A DNA stretch of 10,026 bases from an uncultured Phycisphaerales bacterium. Lineage in GTDB: Bacteria; Planctomycetota; Phycisphaerae; WQYP01. The notes below the pieces were generated by a model. That model did not search any database, was not told the DNA's origin, and was given only the letters and a program-made list of their open reading frames with translations. The stretch covers positions 1-10,026 of the forward strand of contig CALCHA010000570.1 in NCBI GenBank assembly GCA_937901265.1. The letters are read 5' to 3'. Shown here one piece after another: positions 1 to 6,739 of this stretch. The position numbers and the translations under genes were made by a program. The stretch's first letter is position 1, and every line of letters starts with the position of its first letter.

Positions 1-69
1 TTTTTTTTTTTTATGTGACGGCGACCACCGAAATCCACACTCTTTCCTTACACGACGCTCTTCCGATCT
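1..69. other. Sequencing adapter contamination (poly-T plus Illumina P5/TruSeq universal adapter)
   Basis: Bases 1-12 are a T homopolymer. Bases 12-69 align without gaps to the 58-nt Illumina P5/TruSeq universal adapter, including its hallmark end ACGACGCTCTTCCGATCT. I count six mismatches, at positions 12, 16, 17, 32, 36 and 48. Translating this stretch gives the HTLSLHDALPIS string, a known sign of adapter read as protein. The open frame that starts at base 15 and runs to 260 is therefore an artefact. Genomic sequence should be taken to begin at about base 70. Confidence 0.97.
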
Positions 70-293
70 CAGCGCCTTTGTGCCCTTCGTGGGTCCTGTC
101 TGGACCCTCGAACAAAGACGTTTCCGCCCCTGAACAAAAATGTTTAAGATCTGCGCGCCACCCCCTCACATTTTTGAAAAGCTCCCAAAAAAGATTGCAA
201 CACCGGTTAGATACGCCCGTCTGCCTGCGTCTTTTGCTATGTATTGGTCACCTTTTCTGATCTGCAGGCCGTTTCCAACTGGAGGATAACCCC
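70..293 (+). promoter_or_regulatory. Leader region upstream of degP
   Basis: This is the non-coding stretch between the adapter and degP. It is noticeably richer in A and T than the coding regions, with T and A runs around 171-192. It holds a hairpin at 91-107 (listed separately) and the degP ribosome binding site GGAGGA at 281-286, seven bases before the ATG. I looked for a sigma-70 promoter and found only isolated half-sites: TTGAAA at 174-179, TTGCAA at 195-200, TAGATA at 208-213 and TATGTA at 238-243. None of these pair at 16-18 bp spacing, so no specific promoter is called. Confidence 0.5.
88..110 (+). terminator. Small hairpin, possible terminator or leader structure
   Basis: GGGTCC (91-96) and GGACCC (102-107) form a perfect 6-bp stem around a 5-base loop. 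Two more pairs (88-89 with 109-110) can form past a T/T mismatch. An outer pair of arms, CTTTG at 76-80 and CAAAG at 113-117, could extend the structure. No T-tract follows, so an intrinsic terminator for an unseen upstream gene is only one reading. A structured degP leader is another. The hairpin lies close to the contaminated contig end, so its upstream context is unknown. Confidence 0.3.
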
Positions 294-1916
294 ATGAAAT
301 CTCCGCAGCGTTTTGTATGGTCCGCCGTCGCCGCCGCAGCCATTGCGACCGGTTCTTACTTCGGCAGCCTTACACTCAACCACACCAACTCAGCCTTTGC
401 CGATAATCCCAGCCAGACGGCCAAGCAGACCGAGCAGCCCCAGGCTGCCGTCATCGCGCCCGCCAACGACCTCTCCCACGCCTTCCGCACCGTGCACAAC
501 GCCATCAAGGACGCCGTCGTCAATATCGACATCGTCAAGAAAGTCGATGTCGCCAGCGTGGGCGGCATGGGCGGCATCAATCCCAATGACCTCCCCGACC
601 AGCTCAGACGCCTCCTCCCCCCGGGCTTCCAGATTCAGCCCAACGATGGCGGCCAGCAGGACGGAACCCCCCAACGCGCGCCCCAGCAGACCATGCGCGG
701 CACTGGCTCCGGCGTCATCGTCTCCGCCGACGGTTACATCCTCACCAACAACCACGTCGTTGACGGTGCCGACGACATCACCGTCCGCCTCGACGATGGC
801 CGCGAAATCAAGGCCAAAGTCGTCGGCACCGATCCCAAGTCCGACCTCGCTGTCATCCGCATCAAGGCCGATCACCTCACCTATGCCAAGTTCGGTAACT
901 CCGACGCGCTGCAGGTCGGCGACTGGGTGCTCGCCTTTGGTTCGCCTTTCAACTTCGAACAGACCATGACCCAGGGCATCATCTCCGCCAAGGGCCGCCA
1001 GGTCCCCATCATCGAAGAGCACAACCCCAAGCTCTCCGGCTACACCTATGAAAACTTCCTCCAGACCGACGCCGCCATCAACCCCGGCAACTCCGGCGGG
1101 CCGCTGGTCAACCTCCAGGGCGAGGTCATCGGCATCAACACCGCCATCGCCTCCAACACCGGTGGCTACAACGGCATCGGCTTCTCGATCCCCTCCAATG
1201 ACGCCCGCTACATCATGGATTCCCTCATCAAAAACGGAAAGGTCGTCCGCGGGTACCTCGGCGTCATGATCGAAGACGTCAACCACCCCTCGCCCCAGGA
1301 CAAGGCCCTCATCGCCAACATCCGTGAATCTGGCTTCAAAGCCGATAAGGGCGTTCTCGTCGCGGGCATCACCGCCGACAGCCCCGGCGGCAAGGGCGGC
1401 CTCAAGGCCGGTGACGTGATCACCTCCATCGACGGCAAGACCGTCGACACCGTCAACAGCCTGCGGACCCAGATCGCCCGCACCACCCCCGGCACCAAGG
1501 TGACCCTCGATGTCTACCGCGATGGCAAGACCGATCAGGTCAGCTTCCCCATCGGTGAACAACCCGCCACCCGCGACCAGACTCAGCTTGCCTCGACCAG
1601 CTCCACCAAGGCCCCAACCACCGGGGACTCCGCCGAGCTCGGCGTCAGCGTCCAGACCATGAACGACGCCCTCGCCAAACGCTACAACCTCCCGGCTGGC
1701 CCGGGTGCCGTCATCACCGCCGTGCAACCCGACAGCCTCGCCGCCGATGTCGGCCTGCAGTCGGGCGACGTCATCACCCATGTGGGCAAGGAAGCCGTCA
1801 AGTCTGCCGAGGACCTCAAAGACGCCCTCTCCAACGCCAAGTTCAGCGATGGCGTCCGCATGACCGTCCGCACCCAGGATGGCACCGAACGCCTCGTGTT
1901 TGCCAAGAAGGGCTAA
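294..1916 (+). CDS. degP: DegP/HtrA-type (Do family) periplasmic serine endoprotease
   Basis: A 540-residue Do-family serine protease (MEROPS S1C), a class that degrades and in some members refolds misfolded envelope proteins. The N-terminus looks like a Sec signal: a basic start, a hydrophobic Ala-rich stretch (about 8-28) and an AFA site that would be cut near residue 36. The protease domain spans about 60-310. The full triad is visible: His154 in TNNHVV, Asp184 in KSDLAVI, and Ser267 in NPGNSGGP. A long Gly/Gln-rich insert at about 88-134, before the GTGSGVIV strand, corresponds to the LA loop of DegP. PDZ1 covers about 318-420 (YLGVMIEDV, then GGLKAGDVI) and PDZ2 about 447-536 (LGVSVQTM, then GLQSGDVI), with a Ser/Thr-rich linker at 425-446. 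Two PDZ domains favour DegP/DegQ over single-PDZ DegS. The start is fixed by GGAGGA seven bases upstream. Codons end mostly in C, unlike the G-ending codons of the adaptor gene at 6983. The gene looks intact and stands alone. The family call is firm, but the paralogue name (degP, degQ or mucD) is a guess. Confidence 0.96.
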   Translation: MKSPQRFVWSAVAAAAIATGSYFGSLTLNHTNSAFADNPSQTAKQTEQPQAAVIAPANDLSHAFRTVHNAIKDAVVNIDIVKKVDVASVGGMGGINPNDLPDQLRRLLPPGFQIQPNDGGQQDGTPQRAPQQTMRGTGSGVIVSADGYILTNNHVVDGADDITVRLDDGREIKAKVVGTDPKSDLAVIRIKADHLTYAKFGNSDALQVGDWVLAFGSPFNFEQTMTQGIISAKGRQVPIIEEHNPKLSGYTYENFLQTDAAINPGNSGGPLVNLQGEVIGINTAIASNTGGYNGIGFSIPSNDARYIMDSLIKNGKVVRGYLGVMIEDVNHPSPQDKALIANIRESGFKADKGVLVAGITADSPGGKGGLKAGDVITSIDGKTVDTVNSLRTQIARTTPGTKVTLDVYRDGKTDQVSFPIGEQPATRDQTQLASTSSTKAPTTGDSAELGVSVQTMNDALAKRYNLPAGPGAVITAVQPDSLAADVGLQSGDVITHVGKEAVKSAEDLKDALSNAKFSDGVRMTVRTQDGTERLVFAKKG

Positions 1917-1957
1917 CCCTTCCCAGTCTTCCATCCTCCAGGCCGAACTGGCCGCGA

Positions 1958-1998
1958 AAAGAGCCCGCCGTGCTGAAAGAGCCACGGATGGGCTCTTT
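1958..1998 (+). terminator. Candidate degP terminator with two alternative left arms
   Basis: The right arm GGGCTCTTT (1990-1998) can pair with AAAGAGCCC at 1958-1966 (9 bp, 23-base loop). Its last eight bases can instead pair with AAAGAGCC at 1976-1983 (8 bp, 7-base loop). The closer pairing should form first during transcription. The stem ends in TTT but no longer T-tract follows, so termination strength is uncertain. It begins about 40 bases after the degP stop codon, a usual place for a terminator. Confidence 0.45.
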
Positions 1999-2096
1999 CC
2001 GTTGCTGAAGCGCGGCGGAGTGGTGGCCAGAGCGTGGCGAAAGCAGCGGCGATCAGCCCAACACGGCTATTTCGTCGCATGCGTCAGGAGGGTCGG

Positions 2097-2106
2097 GACA
2101 ATTGTC
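2097..2106. promoter_or_regulatory. 10-bp perfect palindrome GACAATTGTC
   Basis: A perfect dyad in the intergenic region about 200 bp upstream of the KGG-repeat gene. Short perfect palindromes of this kind are typical binding sites for dimeric repressors. No regulator gene is visible nearby and only one copy was seen. A 10-bp palindrome can occur by chance. Confidence 0.2.
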
Positions 2107-2169
2107 GCACAGCCCGCAAGCCCTCTTTTGAACCGACCGCACCACCGGCAAAAACCTGTCAAAAACCCC

Positions 2170-2189
2170 CACTTTACGGCCGGAAAGTG
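2170..2189. promoter_or_regulatory. 20-bp near-perfect dyad upstream of the KGG-repeat gene
   Basis: CACTTT (2170-2175) and AAAGTG (2184-2189) are exact inverted copies around a CGGCCG core (2177-2182). Only the pair 2176/2183 fails to match. The dyad ends about 118 bp before the KGG-protein ATG. It could be an operator for a dimeric regulator or a hairpin in a long leader. No T-tract follows, so it is not a good intrinsic terminator. Confidence 0.35.
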
Positions 2190-2294
2190 CCCAATTTCTC
2201 GTTTGTGATCCAGCTCGGCACGTCCTTTGTTATCTCGTTACTTACGGCCTGACCACGAGATGGGGCGTCTCGCGGGCTACGGCCGGGATTCGAC

Positions 2295-2299
2295 AGGAG
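2295..2299 (+). promoter_or_regulatory. Ribosome binding site that sets the KGG-protein start
   Basis: AGGAG sits eight bases before the ATG at 2308. The reading frame stays open to an ATG near 2227. That longer version would add 27 residues with no resemblance to the KGG family and would place this purine-rich site inside the coding sequence. The 2308 start is therefore preferred. Confidence 0.7.
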
Positions 2300-2307
2300 T
2301 GTTGATA

Positions 2308-2679
2308 ATGGAAAACCAGGAACAGTCGCCAACCCGCAGCCTTCGCGGTTTCGCGTCGATGGACAAAGAGAAACAACGCATGATCGCCAGCAAGGGCGGC
2401 CGCGCTGCTCACGAGAAAGGCACAGCCCACGAGTTCAGTTCCCAGGAGGCCTCCATGGCCGCCAAGAAAGGGCACGAACGTGGGACGGCGCATGAGTTTA
2501 CATCAGATGAGGCGCGCGTCGCCGGACGCAAGGGCGGGCTGGCGCGAGCGCAGAACCGCTCGCAGGATGGCAGCGAAGAGGGCAGTGCCGCGAGCGACCA
2601 AGGCGCACCCGTGGCGATCGCCAACGCGCAGCCCGCGATGGCCGCGGAATCGGCCGGCGAGCTGCGTCACGGGCAGTAA
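2308..2679 (+). CDS. KGG-repeat stress protein
   Basis: A 123-residue, very hydrophilic protein built on KGG-type stress-induced repeats (Pfam PF10685 style; YciG and fungal con-10 are relatives). The first unit is residues 14-31 (GFASMDKEKQ to SKGG). The second is 38-55 (GTAHEFSSQEASMAAKKG). The third is 59-77 (GTAHEFTSDEARVAGRKGG). The second and third units share the GTAHEF motif, which points to internal duplication, although their DNA has drifted at synonymous sites. Residues 78-123 form an Ala/Gln/Ser-rich, low-complexity tail, probably disordered. There is no signal peptide, membrane segment or cysteine, so it is presumably cytoplasmic. Related proteins are linked with general stress or desiccation responses, but their biochemical role is unknown. 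It appears monocistronic, bounded by the long leader on the left and a strong hairpin on the right. Family assignment is solid; function here is inferred. Confidence 0.85.
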   Translation: MENQEQSPTRSLRGFASMDKEKQRMIASKGGRAAHEKGTAHEFSSQEASMAAKKGHERGTAHEFTSDEARVAGRKGGLARAQNRSQDGSEEGSAASDQGAPVAIANAQPAMAAESAGELRHGQ

Positions 2680-2700
2680 ACCCAGTGCAAACCAATAGTT

Positions 2701-2745
2701 GCGGGGTCCGACACGCCGTGCGTGCCGGACCCCGCTCTGCTTTTT
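2701..2745 (+). terminator. Strong intrinsic terminator between convergent genes
   Basis: GCGGGGTCCG (2701-2710) pairs with CGGACCCCGC (2726-2735). After one A/C mismatch the stem continues as CACGC (2712-2716) with GCGTG (2720-2724), leaving a 3-base CGT loop. The tail on the + strand reads TCTGCTTTTT, fitting an intrinsic terminator for the KGG gene. It begins 21 bases after that stop codon. The AsmA-like gene on the other strand stops at 2755, so the hairpin may also block transcription from the right. On the minus strand the tail has no clear T-run, so bidirectional action is less certain. Confidence 0.85.
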
Positions 2746-2754
2746 GCCACCGAA

Positions 2755-5034
2755 TTATTTGCGGTTCAGCAAATTTTCGAGCGCTTTGGGAGCCACGTTC
2801 TGCAGGGTGTTTTTGAGGGCGTCGGGGGAAACCGTCAGCTGCGGTTGCGTGGTCGTCCCCTTGAGCGTGACGGGGATAGGGATGTTGGCGGCCTTGGTGT
2901 TGATGGACATGTTCATGGCGATGGTCTGGTCGAGCCCGACCGCGCCGCCGAGGACGATATCGACGGCGTTGGCGTGGATGGTGAGGTCGTGGTAGGTGAT
3001 CTTGCCGTTGGCGAGGGCGAAAGGCGTTTCGGGGATTTGGCCGCCGCGGATGGCGAGGATATCGGGCTGGGTGATCTTGGCGATGGGGCCGAGCTGTTCG
3101 AGTAACTGCTTGAAAACCGGGGAGTTGGTGGAGAGGTTGTCGATGCGGAGGGAGCCATTGAGCACGCCGTTGGACTTCAGCAGGGCGGGATCGAGGGGCA
3201 GGGAAGCGTCGGCGAGAGAGACGTTGAGCGTGCCGGAGACGGCGGCCAGGTTGCCCGCCTTGTCGCCGCCCCAGACGAGCGGGAGGAAGCCCAGCGCGCC
3301 GGCGGCAAGTTCATGGTTGATGGCAAGATTGGAGAGGAACTCGGTGGGCTTGTCGGGCTTATCGAGGGTGAAAATATTTTTCCCAAGGTCGAGGCTGCCA
3401 CGGAGGTGGATGACGCCGCCGTTGGCGGGGACGTCGGTGGGGGTGAGGGTGAGCACGCCGGAGGTCATGGCGAACGGGACGGAGGCTTTGCCCAGATCGA
3501 AGCCCTTGAGGGCGATGCGGTCGAAGCCGATGGCGGTGGGTTCGAGGGAGAGGGCGGCAAATTTCTGCAGGCCGGCGGCATCGAGGTGGAGCGGGCCGGT
3601 GAGGTGGATCTTGACCGAGCGGGCGCCGGCGAGGGTGGTTCCTGTGGGAAGGGAGGTGCTCATGATCTGCTGAAGTCGGGCGAGGTCGTAGGTGGCGGTG
3701 GCACGGAGGTCGAGGGGGGCGGCTCCCCACGAGAGGAGGGTGCCCGGATCGAGGACCAGCATGTTGCCTTGACCGGTCTTGTCGTCCTTTTCGCTGAGGG
3801 CGGAGGTGGCGGAGATGGTGAAAGTTTTGGCAGCGAGGTCAGCGGAGCCGTTGAGGGTGGCGGCGGCGCGGGTGTCGGGGACACTGTTCAGGAGTTTGGG
3901 GAGTTGCTTTTTGAGGCCTGTGACGTCGGCAGCGAGGCTGAGGGTGAAGGGCTCGGTGGGGGCGTTGGGGGCGGCGTCGAGTTTGACGGAGCCCTGGGCC
4001 GAGGCGTTGAGGAGCTGCGAGGCGAGCTGGAACTTCTGGATATCGAGGGTGTCGGCCGTGAGGGCGGCGTTGAGGGTGAGGGTGGCGGTGGGGAGGCGAA
4101 GGGTGTCGCCATCGGTGGCCTCGCCGGTGGCGGCGAGGTTGGTGATGGGGAGGTCGAGGGTGAGCGTGGGATGTGCCCCGCCGGCGAGGGTGAGGGTGAG
4201 CTCCGAGGAGCCGGTGAGGGCGGCCTTGAGGCCAGCAGCCTGGAGCATGGGGGAGAGGGTCGCGAGGTCGAGGTGCTGGATGGTGACCTTGCCGGTGGCG
4301 TCGAGGGCGGTCAGGGGTTTGAGGGTGCCGTCGTCGAAGAAGGTGCCGGAGAGATGAGCGGCGATGGGGGCACTGGGGCCATCCGCAGCGCGGGCGTTGG
4401 CGGAGAGGTCGATTTCGCAGGTGCCGCCGTTGGTGTTGAAGGTGCTCTTGGCGGAGATCTGATCAACGGTGAGGGGCGGGGCGTTCTGGCCGGTCCAGGT
4501 GAGTTGGCAGTCCTGGGCGTCGAGGGTGCCTTTGACGAGGTGTTTGGAGGAAGAGGCAGGGGCCGCAGGAGCGGGGGCGGGGGGGCCGGCGGGAGCAGCG
4601 GGGGCGGAAAGCGCGCGGGCGAGGTTTGTGGTGCCGTCGGGATAGGTGATGAGGGTGGCGCGGAGACCACGGAGGACGATGTTGCCGAGGTTGAGCGAGG
4701 CGGTGGAGAGGGCGTCGGTGAGGGTGAGGCCGGTGTCGGCGGAGGCGAGGGAGAGGACGGTTTGGCCGTTGGGGTCTTTGATCTGGAGGTTGCGGACTTT
4801 TGCGCCGGAGAACCAGCCGAGGGAGAGGGAGTCGGCGGAGATTTTGCCGGGGATGCGGGCGTTGACTTTGGCGAGGAGGAAGGACTTTCCAGGGGAGGTG
4901 GAAAGGAGGGTGGGGGCGAGGAGCAGGAGGAGGATGAGCAGGGCGCAGAGCGCAAGCAGTATTTTGAGCCAGCGGTGGCCTTTTTTCGGCGCGGGGGCGG
5001 TGGCCTGGGGCTGGGCGGGGGGGGTGGTCGTCAT
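2755..5034 (-). CDS. AsmA-like envelope protein
   Basis: A 759-residue protein with a short cytoplasmic N-terminus, one transmembrane helix (about 22-44, KILLALCALLILLLLLAP) and a long periplasmic part rich in short beta strands. The N-terminal region just after the membrane (about 45-135: ISADSLSLGWFSGAKVRNLQI, then LRATLITYPDGTTNLARAL) is typical of AsmA/TamB-related proteins. So is the C-terminal block at about 676-736 (GKITYHDLTIHANAVDIVLGG, then IPIPVTLKGTTTQPQ). An Ala/Pro-rich linker lies at 142-162. Proteins of this group are long beta-rich envelope proteins connected with lipid transport or outer-membrane homeostasis; this member's cargo is unknown. The ATG at 5034 is preceded by GGAGGA five bases away. 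The frame runs further upstream but the added segment is Pro/Ser-rich and antisense-like. Codons 4-6 contain a run of eight C. No partner gene is adjacent. The family call is good; a specific role cannot be given. Confidence 0.82.
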   Translation of the reverse strand: MTTTPPAQPQATAPAPKKGHRWLKILLALCALLILLLLLAPTLLSTSPGKSFLLAKVNARIPGKISADSLSLGWFSGAKVRNLQIKDPNGQTVLSLASADTGLTLTDALSTASLNLGNIVLRGLRATLITYPDGTTNLARALSAPAAPAGPPAPAPAAPASSSKHLVKGTLDAQDCQLTWTGQNAPPLTVDQISAKSTFNTNGGTCEIDLSANARAADGPSAPIAAHLSGTFFDDGTLKPLTALDATGKVTIQHLDLATLSPMLQAAGLKAALTGSSELTLTLAGGAHPTLTLDLPITNLAATGEATDGDTLRLPTATLTLNAALTADTLDIQKFQLASQLLNASAQGSVKLDAAPNAPTEPFTLSLAADVTGLKKQLPKLLNSVPDTRAAATLNGSADLAAKTFTISATSALSEKDDKTGQGNMLVLDPGTLLSWGAAPLDLRATATYDLARLQQIMSTSLPTGTTLAGARSVKIHLTGPLHLDAAGLQKFAALSLEPTAIGFDRIALKGFDLGKASVPFAMTSGVLTLTPTDVPANGGVIHLRGSLDLGKNIFTLDKPDKPTEFLSNLAINHELAAGALGFLPLVWGGDKAGNLAAVSGTLNVSLADASLPLDPALLKSNGVLNGSLRIDNLSTNSPVFKQLLEQLGPIAKITQPDILAIRGGQIPETPFALANGKITYHDLTIHANAVDIVLGGAVGLDQTIAMNMSINTKAANIPIPVTLKGTTTQPQLTVSPDALKNTLQNVAPKALENLLNRK

Positions 5035-5071
5035 CAAGATCCTCCGGGGCGAATGCTGGTCTAAACGAGGG

Positions 5072-5077
5072 AGTATA
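5072..5077 (-). promoter_or_regulatory. Candidate -10 element for the AsmA-like gene
   Basis: On the minus strand TATACT matches five of six bases of the sigma-70 -10 consensus and lies 37 bases before the ATG. No convincing -35 hexamer was found at 16-18 bp, so this is a weak call. The strong terminator upstream at 5185-5219 means the gene needs its own promoter somewhere between 5035 and about 5185. Confidence 0.35.
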
Positions 5078-5184
5078 GGCATGGGACGCAGCAGAAGGGG
5101 AAGAGGCTCCGGGGCGTAGCGGATCATTATTGCAAAGGGTGAGGATGTTTGGGCGGGTGCGGGTGGGGGGCCGTGATGGAGGGG

Positions 5185-5219
5185 GCGCAAAAGGAAGGGC
5201 GGCTGGGTGGGCCGCCCTT
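5185..5219 (-). terminator. Intrinsic terminator of the aldehyde dehydrogenase gene
   Basis: AAGGGCGGC (5211-5219 read on the minus strand) and GCCGCCCTT (5195-5203) form a perfect 9-bp GC-rich stem around a 7-base loop. On the minus strand the stem is followed by CCTTTTGCGC, a short T-tract. It lies about 27 bases past the dehydrogenase stop codon. This separates the dehydrogenase from the AsmA-like gene although both are on the same strand. Confidence 0.75.
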
Positions 5220-5245
5220 CGAGGTATTGAGGAAAAAAGCGTGCG

Positions 5246-6739
5246 TCAGAGGGCGACGGTGACCGTTTTGATTTCGGTGTAGTTGCGGAGGGCGTATTCG
5301 CCGAGTTCCCGGCCGATGCCGGACATTTTGAAGCCGCCGAAGGGGGCGGCGGCGTCGAAGACGTCGTAGCAGTTGACCCAGACGGTTCCGGCTTTGAGTT
5401 CAGCGGCGAGGCGGTGGGCCTTCTTAATGTCCCTGGTCCAGACGGCGGCGGCGAGGCCGTACATGTTTTTGTTGCCGCGTTCGATGACTTCTTCGACGCT
5501 GTTAAAGCGGATGACGGAGAGGACGGGGCCAAAGATTTCTTCCTGGGCGATTTTGTGGTTGTCCTGGACGTCCGTGAAAATCGTGGGTTCGATGAAGTAG
5601 CCTTTGTCGCCGACGCGGTTGCCGCCGTGGAGGAGCGTGGCGCCCTGATCCTTGCCGGATTTGATGAAGGACATCACGCGGTCGAACTGTTCCTGGGAGA
5701 CCTGCGGACCCTGGGTGGTGTCGGCGGCGAAGGGGTCACCGACCTTTTGCTTTTTGGTGCGGGCGTGGAGTTTTTCGACGAACTTGTCGTGGATGGAGCC
5801 TTCGACAAAGAGGCGTGAGCCGGCGCAGCAGCACTGGCCCTGGTTGAAGAAGAGGGCGAAGAAGGCGCCTTCGACGGCGGCGTCGAGGTCGGAGTCAGCG
5901 AAGACGATGTTGGGAGACTTGCCGCCGAGCTCGAGGGTGACGCGTTTGAGGTTGGACCTCGCGGCGGCCTGCATAATAAGCTTGCCTACCTCGGTGGATC
6001 CGGTGAAGGCGACCTTGTCGACGTCCATGTGTTCGGAGATCGCGGCGCCGGCGGTTTCACCGTAGCCGGGAATGATGTTGAGGACGCCTTCGGGGAGACC
6101 GGCTTCCATGGCGAGTTCGCCAATGCGGAGGGCGGTGAGGGGGGTTTGCTCGGCCGGCTTGAGGACGACGGTGCAGCCGGTGGCGAGTGCGGGGCCGAGC
6201 TTCCAGGACTGCATGAGGATGGGGAAGTTCCAGGGGATGATCTGGCCGACGACGCCGACGGGTTCGTGGCGGGTGTAGCAGAAGAAGTTGCCATTGATGG
6301 GAATGGTCTTGCCTTCGATTTTGTCGGCCCATCCGGCGTAGTAGCGATAACAGTCGATGGCGAGCGGAAGGTCGGCGGCGCGGGCGTCGGCGAGGGGCTT
6401 GCCATTGTCGAGGGATTCGAGCTTGGCGAGTTCTTCGATGTTTTTCTCGACAAGGTCGGCGAGGCGGTAGAGGATTTTGCCCCGCTCACGGGCGTTCATT
6501 TTTTTCCAGGGGCCTTTGTCGAAGGCGTGGCGGGCGGCGGCGACGGCTTTGTCGACGTCGGCCTTGTCGCCTTCGGCAACCTTCGCAATGACGTCGCCGG
6601 TGGCGGGGTTGAGGGTTTCGAAGGTCTTGCCACTGACGGCATTCTGCCAGACGCCATTGATGAGCAGCTTGGTTTGCTTGATCTCCACAGGGAGCTTGGA
6701 CGCGTGGGAATGCGCGGGCGCGGACGACAGCGTGGTCAT
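5246..6739 (-). CDS. NAD-dependent aldehyde dehydrogenase, class 1/2 type
   Basis: A 497-residue aldehyde dehydrogenase that oxidises aldehydes to carboxylic acids with NAD(P)+, presumably in the cytoplasm. Length and motifs match the ALDH1/ALDH2 group. Visible are PWNFP with Asn171 (oxyanion hole), KPAEQTP with Lys194 (cofactor binding), FTGSTEVG at 245-252 (Rossmann turn), LELGGKSP with Glu270 (general base), and [13 protein letters not shown] with three cysteines at 303-305. By comparison with ALDH2 the middle one, Cys304, is the nucleophile. EEIFGPV (400-406) and the C-terminal [19 protein letters not shown] block are also classic. All key residues are present. The ATG at 6739 has AGGAGG five bases upstream. 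A second in-frame ATG at 6868 also has a good ribosome binding site and would add 43 residues; the shorter form fits the family length. It is likely transcribed alone, with its own terminator and a divergent upstream region. The substrate cannot be told from sequence: retinal-, acetaldehyde- and betaine-aldehyde-type enzymes all share these motifs. Confidence 0.96.
   Translation of the reverse strand: MTTLSSAPAHSHASKLPVEIKQTKLLINGVWQNAVSGKTFETLNPATGDVIAKVAEGDKADVDKAVAAARHAFDKGPWKKMNARERGKILYRLADLVEKNIEELAKLESLDNGKPLADARAADLPLAIDCYRYYAGWADKIEGKTIPINGNFFCYTRHEPVGVVGQIIPWNFPILMQSWKLGPALATGCTVVLKPAEQTPLTALRIGELAMEAGLPEGVLNIIPGYGETAGAAISEHMDVDKVAFTGSTEVGKLIMQAAARSNLKRVTLELGGKSPNIVFADSDLDAAVEGAFFALFFNQGQCCCAGSRLFVEGSIHDKFVEKLHARTKKQKVGDPFAADTTQGPQVSQEQFDRVMSFIKSGKDQGATLLHGGNRVGDKGYFIEPTIFTDVQDNHKIAQEEIFGPVLSVIRFNSVEEVIERGNKNMYGLAAAVWTRDIKKAHRLAAELKAGTVWVNCYDVFDAAAPFGGFKMSGIGRELGEYALRNYTEIKTVTVAL

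Larger units (their letters stand above)
1917..2307. other. Intergenic region between degP and the KGG-repeat gene
   Basis: About 390 bp with no convincing gene. The overlapping open frames here have no ribosome binding sites and no recognisable protein character. The region contains a candidate degP terminator (1958-1998), a perfect 10-bp palindrome (2097-2106), a 20-bp dyad (2170-2189) and a small inverted repeat, CGAGA/TCTCG, at 2256-2272 that would lie in the leader of the next gene. I could not place a promoter with confidence. TTGTGA at 2203-2208 and TTATCT at 2230-2235 are 21 bp apart, which is too far for a standard sigma-70 site. Confidence 0.6.

Noticed and set aside
15..260. 81-codon open frame at the left end
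   Set aside because: Its start and first 18 or so codons lie in adapter sequence (HTLSLHDALPIS) and the rest has no ribosome binding site or protein character.
390..1985. 531-codon open frame antisense to degP
   Set aside because: Produced by the strong third-position GC bias of degP. The protein is Gly/Asp/Val-rich with no domain, while the opposite strand has a complete protease.
2182..2203. Possible general-stress (EcfG-type) promoter, GGAAA followed by CGTT
   Set aside because: The spacer is 13 bp, short of the usual 16-17, and the first element is not GGAAC.
1879..2252. Small overlapping open frames between degP and the KGG gene
   Set aside because: One starts inside degP, neither has a credible ribosome binding site, and their translations are Arg/Pro-rich without pattern.
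2227..2307. Longer start for the KGG protein
   Set aside because: AGGAG at 2295-2299 fits the ATG at 2308, and the 27 extra residues do not resemble the family.
4555..4615. G-rich repeat-like stretch, considered as a possible tandem repeat
   Set aside because: It encodes the Ala/Pro-rich linker of the AsmA-like protein and has no regular unit.
3313..5064. 583-codon Gly/Glu-rich open frame antisense to the AsmA-like gene
   Set aside because: Low-complexity composition follows directly from the complementary codons of the AsmA-like gene. It has no recognisable domain or ribosome binding site.
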